Shown here: one piece after another, positions 17,577-28,967 of the stretch
Numbering within the stretch: position 1 is the first letter of the stretch
How the letters are laid out: each line of letters starts with the position of its first letter
Notes under the pieces: generated by a model
Told to the model about the DNA's origin: nothing
Database searches by the model: none
The model's input: the letters and a program-made list of their open reading frames with translations, nothing else
Position numbers and translations under genes: made by a program
Assembly (NCBI RefSeq): GCF_902826655.1
Contig: NZ_CADEFR010000003.1
Coordinates: 62,001 to 126,000 of the forward strand
Length of the DNA: 64,000 bases
Direction: 5' to 3'
Origin: an uncultured Methylibium sp.
GTDB lineage: Bacteria > Pseudomonadota > Gammaproteobacteria > Burkholderiales > Burkholderiaceae_C

Positions 17577-17978
17577 CTACGTGGGCTGAAGTGCGAGCCA
17601 ATGCTGGTGTGTGTCGACCTTGTGGCAGAAGCTGGCGACCTTGCCATCGTCGCCGAAGCGCCAGATGTGCACCTCGTCGTCCTCCTTGACCGTGTGGGCG
17701 GTGGCCTTGACGACGAACTCCAGCCCGATGATGGCGACGACCACGTTGTCTCTTTCGAGCAGGGTTTTGGGCTGAAAACTTCGGATCTCGAGTGCGCCCA
17801 TCGCTTCGAAGAATGCTGGCACTTCGGCGCGCCCTTGTCGTGGTTTCAGCCAGGGAATGCCCACGTCAGCTGCGCCGTGCTCCCATTCGACGTCGTCGGC
17901 CAAGTGGCTGAGAATCGTTGGAACGTCGCCTCGACCAAAAGCCTCGTAGATGGTCAATACTCGCTGGATGTTGCTCAT
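17577..17978 (-). CDS. SnoaL-like / NTF2-fold protein
   Basis: The 133-residue protein has the cone-shaped NTF2-fold pattern of SnoaL-like ketosteroid isomerase relatives. An N-terminal helix (IYEAFGRGDVPTILSHLADDVEW) is followed by VPAFFEAM and the C-terminal strand motif WRFGDDGKVASFCHKVDTHQHW. Such proteins bind small hydrophobic ligands and are sometimes enzymes; no activity can be assigned. It is divergent from the hydrolase-LuxR fusion gene at 18196, with a 217-base intergenic region that probably holds both promoters, so the two may be functionally linked. Confidence 0.8.
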   Translation of the reverse strand: MSNIQRVLTIYEAFGRGDVPTILSHLADDVEWEHGAADVGIPWLKPRQGRAEVPAFFEAMGALEIRSFQPKTLLERDNVVVAIIGLEFVVKATAHTVKEDDEVHIWRFGDDGKVASFCHKVDTHQHWLALQPT

Positions 17979-18195
17979 GGCTGCGACTCCTTGCTGGTTG
18001 AACGGGGATCCGTCGACTGGAACGACGGAAGTCCAGTTTCAAACCCGACGTGTGTTTCGTCGACGGGCGCTTGTCCCGCCGTGGCCCCGATTCCGCCCCC
18101 CTTCCGCCGCGTCGGCCGGGACTTTGTCCCGTCGATGGGGTGGGGCGGGCCGCGCGGCGACCCAGCGAACGCCACGCTGCGAACGAGCTTGACGC

Positions 18196-19269
18196 ATGGC
18201 GCCACCCGACATCCGCTTCGTCCACGCGCCCGATGGCGCTCGACTGGCGTACTCGGTCTCGGGCGCGGGGGCGCGCGTCGTGATCAAGGCGGGCATGTGG
18301 CTCTCTCACATCGAGTTCGATTCGACGAATCCGCTGAACCGCCACTGGCGTGACGCAATGGAGGCGCGGGGGCGCTACGTTCGCTACGACGCCCGCGGCT
18401 GCGGCCTGTCGGATTGGGAGCCGCCCGCGATCGACTTCGATGCCTGGGTAGACGACCTGGCGACGGTCGCGGACGCGATCGGAGAACCGCCGTACACGCT
18501 GTTCGGCTATTCGCAGGGCGCCGGCGTGGCGATCGCTTACGCGGCGCGCCACCCCGAGCGGGTCGCGCAGCTCATCGTCTATGGCGGTTTCACTCGCGGG
18601 CGCCTCGCACGCGCCAGAACGCAGCAGGAGCGCGACGAGGCCGAGACCATGTGCCGGCTGGCCGAGCTGGGATGGGCCAAGGAGGACAACGCGTACCGCC
18701 AGTTCTTCACAACCCAGTTCCTTCCGACGGGCACCATGGAGCAGCACCAATGGTTCAACGAGCTGCAGCGCGTGTCGGCCTCGTCGGCGAACGCCGTTCG
18801 CTGCATGCGGGCGTTCAACGCCATGGACGTGACCCCTCTGCTGGCCGAGGTCCGATGCCCGACGCTGGTCTTGCACGCCAAGGGCGACGTACGGGTGCCG
18901 TTCGCCGAGGGCGCGGCGATCGCCGCTGGCATCCGCGACGCCCGGTTCGTGCCGATCGATGGGGTCAATCACGTCATGACGGCCGATGAACCCGGCTGGC
19001 AGCAGTGCCTTGATGCGATTGAGGCCTTTCTTCCCCGCGTCCCATCGGCGCGCGCCGCGCAGGGATTCGACAAGCTCACCGAACGACAAACTCAGATCCT
19101 CGACCTGTTGGCCCGAGGGTTCGACAACGCCCAGATCGCCGCGCATCTGGAGGTGGCGGACAAGACCGTTCGCAATCAGGTTTCCGCGATCCTTGACGTG
19201 TTGGGCATCGAGTCGCGTGGACACTTGATCGTGCGGGCGCGCGACGCCGGCTTTGGCAGGGAGCCCTGA
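18196..19269 (+). CDS. Alpha/beta-hydrolase fused to LuxR-type DNA-binding domain
   Basis: The 357-residue protein is a complete alpha/beta hydrolase (residues 1-285) followed by a LuxR helix-turn-helix domain (about 293-350). The hydrolase has nucleophile Ser106 in GYSQGAG, acid Asp231 in HAKGDVRVP and base His259 in GVNHVM, so it appears catalytically competent. The HTH reads LTERQTQILDLLARG then VADKTVRNQVSAIL. The pairing suggests a one-component regulator that binds or hydrolyses a small ester or lactone and controls transcription, with the divergent SnoaL-like gene as the obvious target. Ligand and target are inference. Confidence 0.85.
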   Translation: MAPPDIRFVHAPDGARLAYSVSGAGARVVIKAGMWLSHIEFDSTNPLNRHWRDAMEARGRYVRYDARGCGLSDWEPPAIDFDAWVDDLATVADAIGEPPYTLFGYSQGAGVAIAYAARHPERVAQLIVYGGFTRGRLARARTQQERDEAETMCRLAELGWAKEDNAYRQFFTTQFLPTGTMEQHQWFNELQRVSASSANAVRCMRAFNAMDVTPLLAEVRCPTLVLHAKGDVRVPFAEGAAIAAGIRDARFVPIDGVNHVMTADEPGWQQCLDAIEAFLPRVPSARAAQGFDKLTERQTQILDLLARGFDNAQIAAHLEVADKTVRNQVSAILDVLGIESRGHLIVRARDAGFGREP

Positions 19270-19361
19270 GCCGCGTGCGCGAAGCCAAGCCAGATTGCGG
19301 TTAGCGAGCTCGAGCATCCCGCCCGACGTCCAGTCACGAGGATGTCGACCTAGACCGGGAC

Positions 19362-19378
19362 CCGCCCAGATCGGGCGG
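19362..19378 (+). terminator. Hairpin after the hydrolase-LuxR gene
   Basis: CCGCCC and GGGCGG can pair across a 5-base loop in the 232-base spacer between the convergent genes that end at 19269 and 19502. There is no clear T-run, so a terminator role for either strand is only a suggestion. I see no gene in the rest of this spacer. Confidence 0.35.
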
Positions 19379-19501
19379 ACGAGAATTCCGAACGCGTCAC
19401 CGGGAAGCTGTCCTTTGTCGGAACGCCGACGCGAGATTTTCGAGCCGACCCGGAAGGACGGCTCCTGGCCGAAAGCGGCCACAACGATCTCTTGACGCCC
19501 G

Positions 19502-20518
19502 CTACTGACCCACTCTCGCCTCCACGAACCTCACCATCTCCTTCAGTGCCCGCTGTCCAGCCTCCTGATCCAGGTCGAACTGGTACTCGTGCCCGAGCGC
19601 CGGCACGTGGTCATCGGGGAAGAACAGCGTCTCCACCCGCACCCGCAGCGTCGACAGGCGCACCGCCAGGTCGTGCGACTGCAGCAGCAGCGGGTCGGCG
19701 TTGCCGGCGGAGATGAAGGCGGGCGGGAAGTCGGGCGTGAGGTGGTCGATGACCGAGGCGGTCGCGAAGGCGCGATCGCTCGGGAAGTCGCGCTGGCCGC
19801 TGTACGACCACAGCACGCTGCGCAGGAACAGGCCGAAGGGCCCGTTCAGCCGGCCCTTGCGCAGGTCGTAGGGGCCGCAGAAGAGCACGACGCCGCGCAG
19901 CTGCCGGCTGGCCAGGCCCGGCACGACGCCGACCTCCACCGCATAGGCCGGCAGCGCGATCGTGTTGGCGACCTGCGCCGCGATGTGCGCGCCGGCCGAG
20001 TCGCCGGCCAGCACGATGCGGTCCGGATCGATGCCCCAGCGCGCGGCCTGCATCGACAGGTGGCGCAGCGCGGTGTTCACCTGGCGCACCGGCGTCGGGT
20101 AGTGCGCGCCGGGCGCGATGCTGTAGTCCACCGCAACGACGGCCAGGCCGCGGCCGGCCAGCACGCGCGCGTAGTTGCCGATGTCGCCGCGGCTGCCCGA
20201 CACCCAGCCGCCGCCATGCACCCACACGACGACCGGCAGCGGCCCGCGCGCGGCGCCGTCGGCGGGCGGCGGCGGCAGGTAGACGTCGAAGCGCGCGTCG
20301 GGGTCGGCAGGGTCGTAGACCTCGCCCAGGTGCTGGACGATGCCGGGCGGCACGTGCTTGCGCAGCGCGTCGGACGCCTGCTGCGCGCCGCGGTCGAAGA
20401 CCTGGCGGATCACCAGCGCCCCCGGCCAGGGGCTCACGAGGAAGGCACCGGCCAGCAGCGCCAGCAGCAGGGCGACGACCCCCAGGCTCGTCAGCAGCCG
20501 GCGCAGCGGTCGTGACAC
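19502..20518 (-). CDS. Membrane-anchored alpha/beta-hydrolase (esterase/lipase, HSL-like family)
   Basis: The 338-residue protein has an N-terminal transmembrane anchor (about residues 8-30) and a hydrolase domain. The oxyanion motif HGGGW lies at 101-105, the nucleophile elbow GDSAG at 172-176 (Ser174), an Asp in ISAGNADPLLL, and a His near DDHVPALGH. It probably hydrolyses carboxyl esters at the periplasmic side of the inner membrane. The natural substrate is unknown. The start is a GTG at 20518, which places the anchor at the very N-terminus. The gene follows nth on the same strand after a 27-base gap. Confidence 0.85.
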   Translation of the reverse strand: MSRPLRRLLTSLGVVALLLALLAGAFLVSPWPGALVIRQVFDRGAQQASDALRKHVPPGIVQHLGEVYDPADPDARFDVYLPPPPADGAARGPLPVVVWVHGGGWVSGSRGDIGNYARVLAGRGLAVVAVDYSIAPGAHYPTPVRQVNTALRHLSMQAARWGIDPDRIVLAGDSAGAHIAAQVANTIALPAYAVEVGVVPGLASRQLRGVVLFCGPYDLRKGRLNGPFGLFLRSVLWSYSGQRDFPSDRAFATASVIDHLTPDFPPAFISAGNADPLLLQSHDLAVRLSTLRVRVETLFFPDDHVPALGHEYQFDLDQEAGQRALKEMVRFVEARVGQ

Positions 20519-20545
20519 GAGGCCTCCGGCGAATGCTTCTGGCCG

Positions 20546-21190
20546 CTAGGCGGCGGCCTTGTCCGCGTAACCGCAGGCCGCGGCCACGGCGCACTCGCCG
20601 CAGCGCGGCTTGCGCGCCTGGCAGACGTAGCGCCCGTGCAGGATCAGCCAGTGGTGCGCGTCGTGCAGGTAGTGCGGCGGTACGCGCTTCAGCAGCTTGA
20701 GTTCGACGTCGAGCGGTGTCTTGCCGGGCGCGAGGCCGGTGCGGTTGCCGATGCGGAAGATGTGGGTGTCGACCGCGAGCGTGGGTTCGCCGAAGGCGAC
20801 GTTGAGCACGACGTTGGCGGTCTTGCGGCCGACGCCGGGCAGGGCTTCCAGCGCGGCGCGATCGCGCGGCACCCGGCCGCCGTGGCGCTCGATCAGCAGG
20901 CGGCAGGTCTCCATCAGGTGCCGCGCCTTGCTGCGGAACAGGCCGATGGTCTTGATGTGCTCGATCAGCCCGGCCTCGCCGAGCGCCAGCATCTTCTGCG
21001 GCGACGGCGCCACGACGAAGAGGCGGCGCGTCGCCTTGTTGACGCCGACGTCGGTGGCCTGCGCCGACAGGAGCACCGCGGCCAGCAGCTCGAAGACCGA
21101 CGCGTACTGCAGCTCGCTGGACGGATGCGGATTGGCCGCCTTCAGCGTGGCGAAGAAGCTCTCGACCTGCGCGGCATTCATCGTCGTCAT
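20546..21190 (-). CDS. nth: Endonuclease III
   Basis: The 214-residue protein matches Nth closely. It has LLSAQATDVGVNKAT, the helix-hairpin-helix LPGVGRKTANVVLN with the catalytic Lys, the catalytic Asp in AVDTHIFR, and the C-terminal 4Fe-4S cluster cysteines in CQARKPRCGECAVAAAC. It removes oxidised pyrimidines and cuts abasic sites in base-excision repair. ATGs at 21190 and 21181 are both possible; the longer form is within the normal range. It lies next to rsxB, an arrangement also seen in E. coli (rsx genes near nth). Confidence 0.96.
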   Translation of the reverse strand: MTTMNAAQVESFFATLKAANPHPSSELQYASVFELLAAVLLSAQATDVGVNKATRRLFVVAPSPQKMLALGEAGLIEHIKTIGLFRSKARHLMETCRLLIERHGGRVPRDRAALEALPGVGRKTANVVLNVAFGEPTLAVDTHIFRIGNRTGLAPGKTPLDVELKLLKRVPPHYLHDAHHWLILHGRYVCQARKPRCGECAVAAACGYADKAAA

Positions 21191-21225
21191 GGGCCGCGAT
21201 TGTGGACGCGCCCGGCGCCGCGCGC

Positions 21226-21894
21226 TCAGGCCGGCGGTCGCTTGGCGCGGGCTCGCGCCAGTGCGGCTTCGATGACGCGGCGCTTGGCGTCGACCTCGGC
21301 CGGATCGGTGAGGCGGGTTTCCTCTTCCAGGTGCGCCAGCTTGTGCGCGGCCTTGGCGGCGAGGCGCTCGTCGTTCTCGCGCTTGGCGCGGGCGCGGCGC
21401 GCGTCGCGCGCCCGGTAGCGCGCGCGAGAAGCCTCGGCCTGCGCCGGCGACCAGGCGGCCCAGCCGGTCGCGGGGCCGGCGGGCTCGAGCGAGATGCAGT
21501 CGACCGGGCAGACCGGGATGCACAGCTCGCAGCCGGTGCACTGCGACTCGATCACCGTGTGCATCTGCTTCGCCGCGCCGACGATGCAGTCGACCGGGCA
21601 GGCCTTGATGCACAGCGTGCAGCCGATGCACCAGGCCTCGTCGATGACGGCCAGCTTCAGCGGACCTTCGATGCCGTGGACCGGGTTGAGCGGCACGACG
21701 GCGCGGCCGGTGATCGCGGCCAGACGCGCGATGCCTTCGGCACCACCGGGCGGGCACTGGTCGATGCCGGCGCGGCCGGCGGCGATGGCTTCGGCGTAGC
21801 GGCGGCAGTCCGGCTCGCCGCAGCGCGTGCACTGCGTCTGCGGCAGCGCGGCGTCGATCGCGTCGACCAGCCGCTGCTGCGCGTCCGCCTTCAC
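21226..21894 (-). CDS. rsxB: Electron transport complex subunit RsxB/RnfB-like ferredoxin
   Basis: The 222-residue protein has an N-terminal Fe-S domain with Cys spacing [11 protein letters not shown] followed by CPPGG. Two 4Fe-4S ferredoxin motifs follow ([15 protein letters not shown] and [15 protein letters not shown]), then a long Lys/Arg/Ala-rich helical tail. It resembles RnfB/RsxB but lacks an N-terminal transmembrane segment, as in the soluble betaproteobacterial form found without the rest of the complex. The GTG at 21894 overlaps the phaZ stop codon (GTGA). Neighbouring nth carries an Fe-S cluster, and a role in maintaining or reducing clusters is plausible but unproven. Confidence 0.88.
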   Translation of the reverse strand: MKADAQQRLVDAIDAALPQTQCTRCGEPDCRRYAEAIAAGRAGIDQCPPGGAEGIARLAAITGRAVVPLNPVHGIEGPLKLAVIDEAWCIGCTLCIKACPVDCIVGAAKQMHTVIESQCTGCELCIPVCPVDCISLEPAGPATGWAAWSPAQAEASRARYRARDARRARAKRENDERLAAKAAHKLAHLEEETRLTDPAEVDAKRRVIEAALARARAKRPPA

Positions 21895-23132
21895 TTCTGG
21901 TGTTTCAGGATGAAGTCGCGGATCTCGGGGTAGGCGAACTCGCGCCAGCGGCGGCCCGAGAAGATGCCGTAGTGCCCCGCGCCCTTGACCTCGTAGTGGC
22001 GCTTGCGGGTCCTGGGGATGCCCTTGCACAGCTCCAGCGCGGCGGCGGTCTGGCCGCTGCCGGAGATGTCGTCGAGCTCGCCCTCGACCGTGAGCAGCGC
22101 GGTGGTCTTGATGTCCTGCGGCCGCACCGGCTCGCCGCTCACGAGCCAGCTGCCGTTGACCAGCGCGAAGTCCTGGAACACGACCTTGATGGTGTCGAGG
22201 TAGTACTCGGCCGGCATGTCGAGCACGGCGTTGTACTCGTCGTAGAACTGGCGGTGGCCTTCGGCGCTGTCGTCGTCGCCGCGCACCAGGTCGAGGAAGT
22301 AGTCGTAGTGCGACGACATGTGGCGGTCCGGGTTCATCGCCACGAAACCGGTGTGCTGCAGGAAGCCGGGGTAGACCGCGCGGCCGGCGCCCGGGTAGTT
22401 GGGCGGCACGCGGTAGATGACGTTGTTCTCGAACCATTCATGGCTCTTGTTCATCGCCAGGTTGTTGACCGCCGTCGGCGACTTGCGGGCGTCGATCGGG
22501 CCGCCCATCATGACCATGGTGCGCGGCGTCTTCTCGCCGCCGCTGGCCAGCAGCGACACGGCCGCCAGCACCGGCACCGTCGGCTGGCACACCGAGATCA
22601 CGTTGACGTCAGGGCCCACGTGGCGGATGAACTCCTGCACGTAGTGCACGTAGTCGTCGAGGTGGAAGGCGCCGGCCTCGGTGGGCACCATGCGCGCGTC
22701 GACCCAGTCGGTGATGTAGACCTTGTGGTCCTTCAGCAGCAGGCGCACGGTGTCGCGCAGCAGCGTGGAGTGGTGGCCGGACAGCGGCGCCACGACCAGC
22801 ACGCTGGGCTGGTTGCGCATCTTGCCCAGCAGCCTGGCGTCGTCGGTGAAGCGCTTGAAGCGCAGCAGCTTGCAGAAGGGCTTCTCGATCGCGGTCTGCT
22901 GCTGCACGACGACGTCGACGCCGCCGACCTCGATGTTGGTGATGCCGAACTCGGGCTTCTCGTATTCCTTGGTCAGGCGGTGCATCAGCTCGAAGCCGGC
23001 CGACACGCGCTGGGCGCCGGGCGCCTGCGCAAAGGGCGACAGCGGGTGGCTGTAGAGCTTGGCCGAGGCGGTGGCGAACTCCGCAAAGGGGCTGAGCAGC
23101 GCACGCTGCGTTTCGTAGAGCTGATAGAGCAT
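21891..23132 (-). CDS. phaZ: Intracellular polyhydroxybutyrate depolymerase PhaZ
   Basis: The 413-residue protein matches the short-chain intracellular PHB depolymerase family. It begins [16 protein letters not shown], and the catalytic Cys182 lies in the elbow [10 protein letters not shown], equivalent to Cys183 of Ralstonia eutropha PhaZ1. The [10 protein letters not shown] strand-loop and the C-terminal [13 protein letters not shown] with the catalytic His are also present. It mobilises stored PHB granules in the cytoplasm. Length and start agree with the family. The stop overlaps the rsxB start, so the two are co-translated. Confidence 0.95.
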   Translation of the reverse strand: MLYQLYETQRALLSPFAEFATASAKLYSHPLSPFAQAPGAQRVSAGFELMHRLTKEYEKPEFGITNIEVGGVDVVVQQQTAIEKPFCKLLRFKRFTDDARLLGKMRNQPSVLVVAPLSGHHSTLLRDTVRLLLKDHKVYITDWVDARMVPTEAGAFHLDDYVHYVQEFIRHVGPDVNVISVCQPTVPVLAAVSLLASGGEKTPRTMVMMGGPIDARKSPTAVNNLAMNKSHEWFENNVIYRVPPNYPGAGRAVYPGFLQHTGFVAMNPDRHMSSHYDYFLDLVRGDDDSAEGHRQFYDEYNAVLDMPAEYYLDTIKVVFQDFALVNGSWLVSGEPVRPQDIKTTALLTVEGELDDISGSGQTAAALELCKGIPRTRKRHYEVKGAGHYGIFSGRRWREFAYPEIRDFILKHQK

Positions 23133-23292
23133 GCCGTTGCCTCGTAGCGTCGATCGGCCGGGGTCGCGACGCGCCGCCGGTCGTCTTGTGGGGGTCGGCG
23201 CACCCTCATGCTGCGCCGCAACCAGTGTAGGGGAGAGTCCCCGACCTTGGCATCGTCGCAGGCCCGCGGCCGCGGCAAAGGGCGCAAATGCG

Positions 23293-23327
23293 GGGCCGGA
23301 CCGGCGCTTTCGCGCGCGGTCCGGCCC
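23293..23327 (-). terminator. Strong GC-rich hairpin downstream of the FecR-domain lipoprotein gene
   Basis: A 10-bp perfect stem (GGGCCGGACC with GGTCCGGCCC) with a further internal GCGC pairing lies 27-60 bases after the stop codon at 23354. It precedes the phaZ start. The T-run is weak, but position and stability suit a terminator separating the two minus-strand genes. Confidence 0.6.
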
Positions 23328-23353
23328 GGGATGTCACCTTGGCGTCAGCGGTC

Positions 23354-25414
23354 TCAGCGCTCGCGTTCGCGCTTGTTGCCCTGGCCCTGTCCCTGGACGG
23401 CATCGACGAAGCCGCGCCGCGGGTCGACGTTGCCGCGCTCCTGGCGGTCGGATCGCTCGGGCGCCCGCGGCTGCTGCACCGCCGGGCCCTGCTGCTGCGG
23501 ACTCGGCACCGGCACCGGCCGCGGCATGACCTGCGGCGACGGCATGACCTGGGGCACGGGCACCGGACGCGGCATCACCTGCGGCGACGGCGCGTTGTTG
23601 GGCAGCGCGATCTGCGGCTGCGCTTGCGGCATGCGCGCCGGCTCCGGCGCCTGGCGCGGCTGCGGGCGCTCGCCGCGCTGGTTGCCGTCGTAGCCGCGGC
23701 CGTTCTGGCGCCAGTCGCCGCGCTCGTCGGCACGGTCGTCGTTGCCGTGGCGGCGCATCATGCGGTCGGGCTCGCCCTGCGGGCGCGGCGCCTCGACCAG
23801 CGTCGGCGCGAGCATCGGCCGCTCGCCGCGCGGCGGGTTCGCCGGGCCGGGCTGCTGCGGCGCGGTCGCGGCCGGTGCCGGCGCGTTGTTGCCGTAGGGG
23901 CCGATGGCCCGGGGCGGCAGGCCGGTCTCGACGCGCGGACGCTCGACGCGCGGGTCGCGGAAGCCGCGGCGCGGCTCGTCGGCACGCACGTCGCGCTGCG
24001 CCGGCGCGGATGGCAGCGCGGCGGTGGGCAGGCCACCCGGCCGCGGGCCGGCCCCTGACGGGCGGCCGCCGACGGTGCCGACCACCGGCTGCAGCTGCGC
24101 GGCCTGCTGCGTCGTGAGCTCGATGCGGTCGCGGCCGATGCGGCGGGCGTTGCGGAACTGGTCCTCGCGCACGATCGTCACCGCGTCCGGTCGCTGGGCG
24201 TAGCGGTAGGCCGGCGCGGGCGGCTGCGGGCGGGCCACGGTGCGATCGCCCGTCGTGACGTTGACGACGTTGGTCACGTTGATGATGTTCACCTGCCGCA
24301 CGTAGCGCGGCGAGTAGCGGTACGGCGGGTGGTAGACCTCGCGCGGGCCGAGCGGGAACCAGCCGACCGGCCGCCCGCCGCCGATGCCGATGCTGATGCT
24401 GACGCTCACCCCGCTGCCGCCGACGTAGCCCACCAGCGCCGGTGCCCACACCGGGCGCGTGACGATCGGGCCGGGCACCCAGCCCCAGGCGCTGCCGATC
24501 AGCGCCCAGCGGCCGTAGTGGAAGGGCGCGAAGCCCCAGGGGGCGTCGTCGACCCAGGTCCAGCCCCAGGGACGCACGTAGGCCCAGTGGCCGTAGCGGT
24601 AGGGCGCCCAGCCGTAGGGCAGGGCGCGCGGATACCAGACGGCGCCGTACTCGGCCACGGTGTCCCAGCGGCCGTGTTCGTCGAGTGCCTCGATGCCGGT
24701 GGTCTCGGGCGAGACGTAGCGCGCGGCGGCCAGACGGTCCTGGTCGCGGTCGCGGGCCTCGGCCCACTGGTCGAAGTCGTCGCGCTGGCCCATGGCGCGC
24801 AGTTGCAGGGTTTCGCCGCCGCGCTCGACCAGGGCTTCCTGGCCGGTGCCCAGCGTGAAGCTGTTGTTCGGCGTCACCAGCCGCAGCCGACCGGCGATCG
24901 CGCGCAGCGTGTAGGCGCGGCGGTCGGGGTCGTACTCGACGCGGTAGTCGCCGGGGCCGTCGGCCTCGGCGCGCACGCCGTCGGCGCTGAGGCTGAAGCG
25001 GTCGCCGGTCGGCAGGTTGCGCACACGGGCGCGCACCGTGCCCTGGGCGACGTCGATGGAGACGCCGTGGTCGTCGAGCTGCGAGAAGACGGCCTGGGTG
25101 TTGCCGTCCAGGCGCACCGAACTGCTGCCGATGCGCACCTCGGCCTGGCTGCCGGGCGGCGCCCACAGCGCGGTCTGCGTGGTCACGGGCTGGTTGATCT
25201 GGGCCGGCTCCCAGGCGCCGCCGGCCTCGGTCGAGGCGTCGACCGGGCCGCGCAGTGCGCTGATGCTGCCGACGCGGGCCGGGGGGTCGACGATGTCCTG
25301 GTCGGGCTCGTTCTCGGCGTGGGCCGGGCTGGCGCAGCCTGACACCAGCAGACCGGCGCAGAGCAGGGTGAACAGGCTGCCGCTGCGGGGCGGGAAGAAG
25401 CGAATGGCGTTCAT
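23354..25414 (-). CDS. FecR-domain/DUF6600-type lipoprotein with proline-rich disordered tail
   Basis: The 686-residue protein has a lipoprotein signal (LLCAGLLVSGCASP) and a FecR-like beta domain (about residues 50-190: GSISALRGPVDAS, AEVRIGSSSVRLDGNTQAVFSQL). A Tyr/Trp/Gly-rich region of the DUF6600 type follows (PYGWAPYRYGHWAYV, DDAPWGFAPFHYGRWALIG). The last 250 residues are low-complexity Pro/Arg/Gln with tandem PSPQVMPRPVPVP units. It should be anchored in the outer or inner membrane facing the periplasm. Function is unknown; FecR domains can be sensors, but no sigma factor or TonB receptor is adjacent. The tail is probably disordered. Confidence 0.8.
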   Translation of the reverse strand: MNAIRFFPPRSGSLFTLLCAGLLVSGCASPAHAENEPDQDIVDPPARVGSISALRGPVDASTEAGGAWEPAQINQPVTTQTALWAPPGSQAEVRIGSSSVRLDGNTQAVFSQLDDHGVSIDVAQGTVRARVRNLPTGDRFSLSADGVRAEADGPGDYRVEYDPDRRAYTLRAIAGRLRLVTPNNSFTLGTGQEALVERGGETLQLRAMGQRDDFDQWAEARDRDQDRLAAARYVSPETTGIEALDEHGRWDTVAEYGAVWYPRALPYGWAPYRYGHWAYVRPWGWTWVDDAPWGFAPFHYGRWALIGSAWGWVPGPIVTRPVWAPALVGYVGGSGVSVSISIGIGGGRPVGWFPLGPREVYHPPYRYSPRYVRQVNIINVTNVVNVTTGDRTVARPQPPAPAYRYAQRPDAVTIVREDQFRNARRIGRDRIELTTQQAAQLQPVVGTVGGRPSGAGPRPGGLPTAALPSAPAQRDVRADEPRRGFRDPRVERPRVETGLPPRAIGPYGNNAPAPAATAPQQPGPANPPRGERPMLAPTLVEAPRPQGEPDRMMRRHGNDDRADERGDWRQNGRGYDGNQRGERPQPRQAPEPARMPQAQPQIALPNNAPSPQVMPRPVPVPQVMPSPQVMPRPVPVPSPQQQGPAVQQPRAPERSDRQERGNVDPRRGFVDAVQGQGQGNKRERER

Positions 25415-25533
25415 GGCGTCACCTCGGGTCGCGGCGCGACCGGTGACGGTTCAACGCAGCAGCCGGCGTATCGGTGCATCGGCAGCAGCCACGAGCTTGC
25501 AAAGAATTGCAAACCCGGGGGCGCCATGGGGCC

Positions 25534-26727
25534 TCAGGCGACCGCGGCGATCGCCTTCGCGACGGCGTCGAGGTTGTGCTCGTTCAGCGCGGCCACGCAG
25601 ATGCGGCCCGAATCGACGCCGTAGATGCCGAACTCGCTGCGCAGGCGCTGCATCTGCGCGGCGTTGAGACCCGAGTAGCTGAACATGCCCTGCTGGGAGG
25701 TGATGTAGCTCAGGTCGCCCGGGACGCCGGCGGCCTGCAGCCGCGCGACCAGCGCGACGCGCATGGCCTTGATGCGCTGACGCATGCCGGCGAGTTCTTC
25801 TTCCCACTGGGTGCGCAGCGCCGGCGTCGTCAGCACCGTGGCGACGACGGTCGCGCCGTGCGTCGGCGGGTTGGAGTAGTTGGTGCGGATCACGATCTTG
25901 AGCTGGCTCAGCACGCGCGCCGCCTCGTCCTTGCTGGCGCAGACGACGCTGAGCGCGCCGACGCGCTCGCCGTACAGCGAGAAGCTCTTGGAGAAGCTGG
26001 TCGAGACGAAGAAGTCCAGGCCCGAACCCAGGAACTGCTGCACCACCGCGCCGTCCTCGGCGATGCCCTGCCCGAAGCCCTGGTAGGCCATGTCGAGGAA
26101 GGGCACCAGCTTCTTCGCCTGCACCGTGGCGATGATCTGCTGCCACTGGGCGGCGTCGAGGTCGTAGCCGGTCGGGTTGTGGCAGCAGGCGTGCAGCACG
26201 ACGATCGTGCCGGCCGGTGCGCCGTTCAGCGCGGTCAGCAGGCCGTCGATGTCGATGCCGCGCTTGCCGGCGTCGTAGTACGGGTAGCTCTCGACCTGGA
26301 AGCCGGCGTTGGTGAACAGCGCGCGGTGGTTCTCCCAGCTCGGGTCGCTGATCAGCACCTTGGCCGCGGGCGACAGGCGCTTCAGGAAGTCGGCGCCGAT
26401 CTTCAGGCCGCCGGTCCCGCCCAGGCCCTGCACGGTGGCGATGCGGCCGCTGGCCGCGGCGGCCTCGCCGAACACCAGGCCCTGCACCGCCTTGTCGTAG
26501 GCGGCGATGCCGTCGATCGGCAGGTAGCCGCGTGCCTTGGGCGCTGCGGCGATCTGCGCCTCGGCGGCAGCGACGCACTTCAGCAGCGGCAGCTTGCCGT
26601 TCTCGTCGGTGTAGACGCCGACGCCGAGGTTGACCTTGGCCGGGTTCGGGTCGGCGTTGAACTGCTCGTTCAGACCCAGGATCGGGTCGCGGGGAGCCAT
26701 CTCGACGGAGGCAAACAGGGCGGACAT
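25534..26727 (-). CDS. tyrB: Aspartate/aromatic amino acid aminotransferase (TyrB/AspC family)
   Basis: The 397-residue PLP enzyme has the family N-terminus ([20 protein letters not shown]), the substrate loop HACCHNPTG and YQGFGQG. The PLP-binding Lys247 is in [16 protein letters not shown]. It transfers amino groups between aromatic amino acids or aspartate and 2-oxoglutarate. Aromatic versus aspartate preference cannot be decided from the motifs, so the symbol is provisional. Length is normal. It is divergent from uvrB across a 110-base region. A TTGCAA-AGAA-TTGCAA symmetric element lies just downstream at about 25497-25512, function unknown. Confidence 0.92.
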   Translation of the reverse strand: MSALFASVEMAPRDPILGLNEQFNADPNPAKVNLGVGVYTDENGKLPLLKCVAAAEAQIAAAPKARGYLPIDGIAAYDKAVQGLVFGEAAAASGRIATVQGLGGTGGLKIGADFLKRLSPAAKVLISDPSWENHRALFTNAGFQVESYPYYDAGKRGIDIDGLLTALNGAPAGTIVVLHACCHNPTGYDLDAAQWQQIIATVQAKKLVPFLDMAYQGFGQGIAEDGAVVQQFLGSGLDFFVSTSFSKSFSLYGERVGALSVVCASKDEAARVLSQLKIVIRTNYSNPPTHGATVVATVLTTPALRTQWEEELAGMRQRIKAMRVALVARLQAAGVPGDLSYITSQQGMFSYSGLNAAQMQRLRSEFGIYGVDSGRICVAALNEHNLDAVAKAIAAVA

Positions 26728-26837
26728 GGTGGCGGCTTCGCTGGGCAGTGGATGTCAGTGGCAGGGGCGAAGCGATTCGGCTACGCTGGCGGATTGCCCT
26801 GCCCCAAGGGATAACCCGCATTCTAGCGAGCCCGCCC

Positions 26838-28961
<2,124 letters not shown>

Positions 28962-28967
28962 GCCGGC

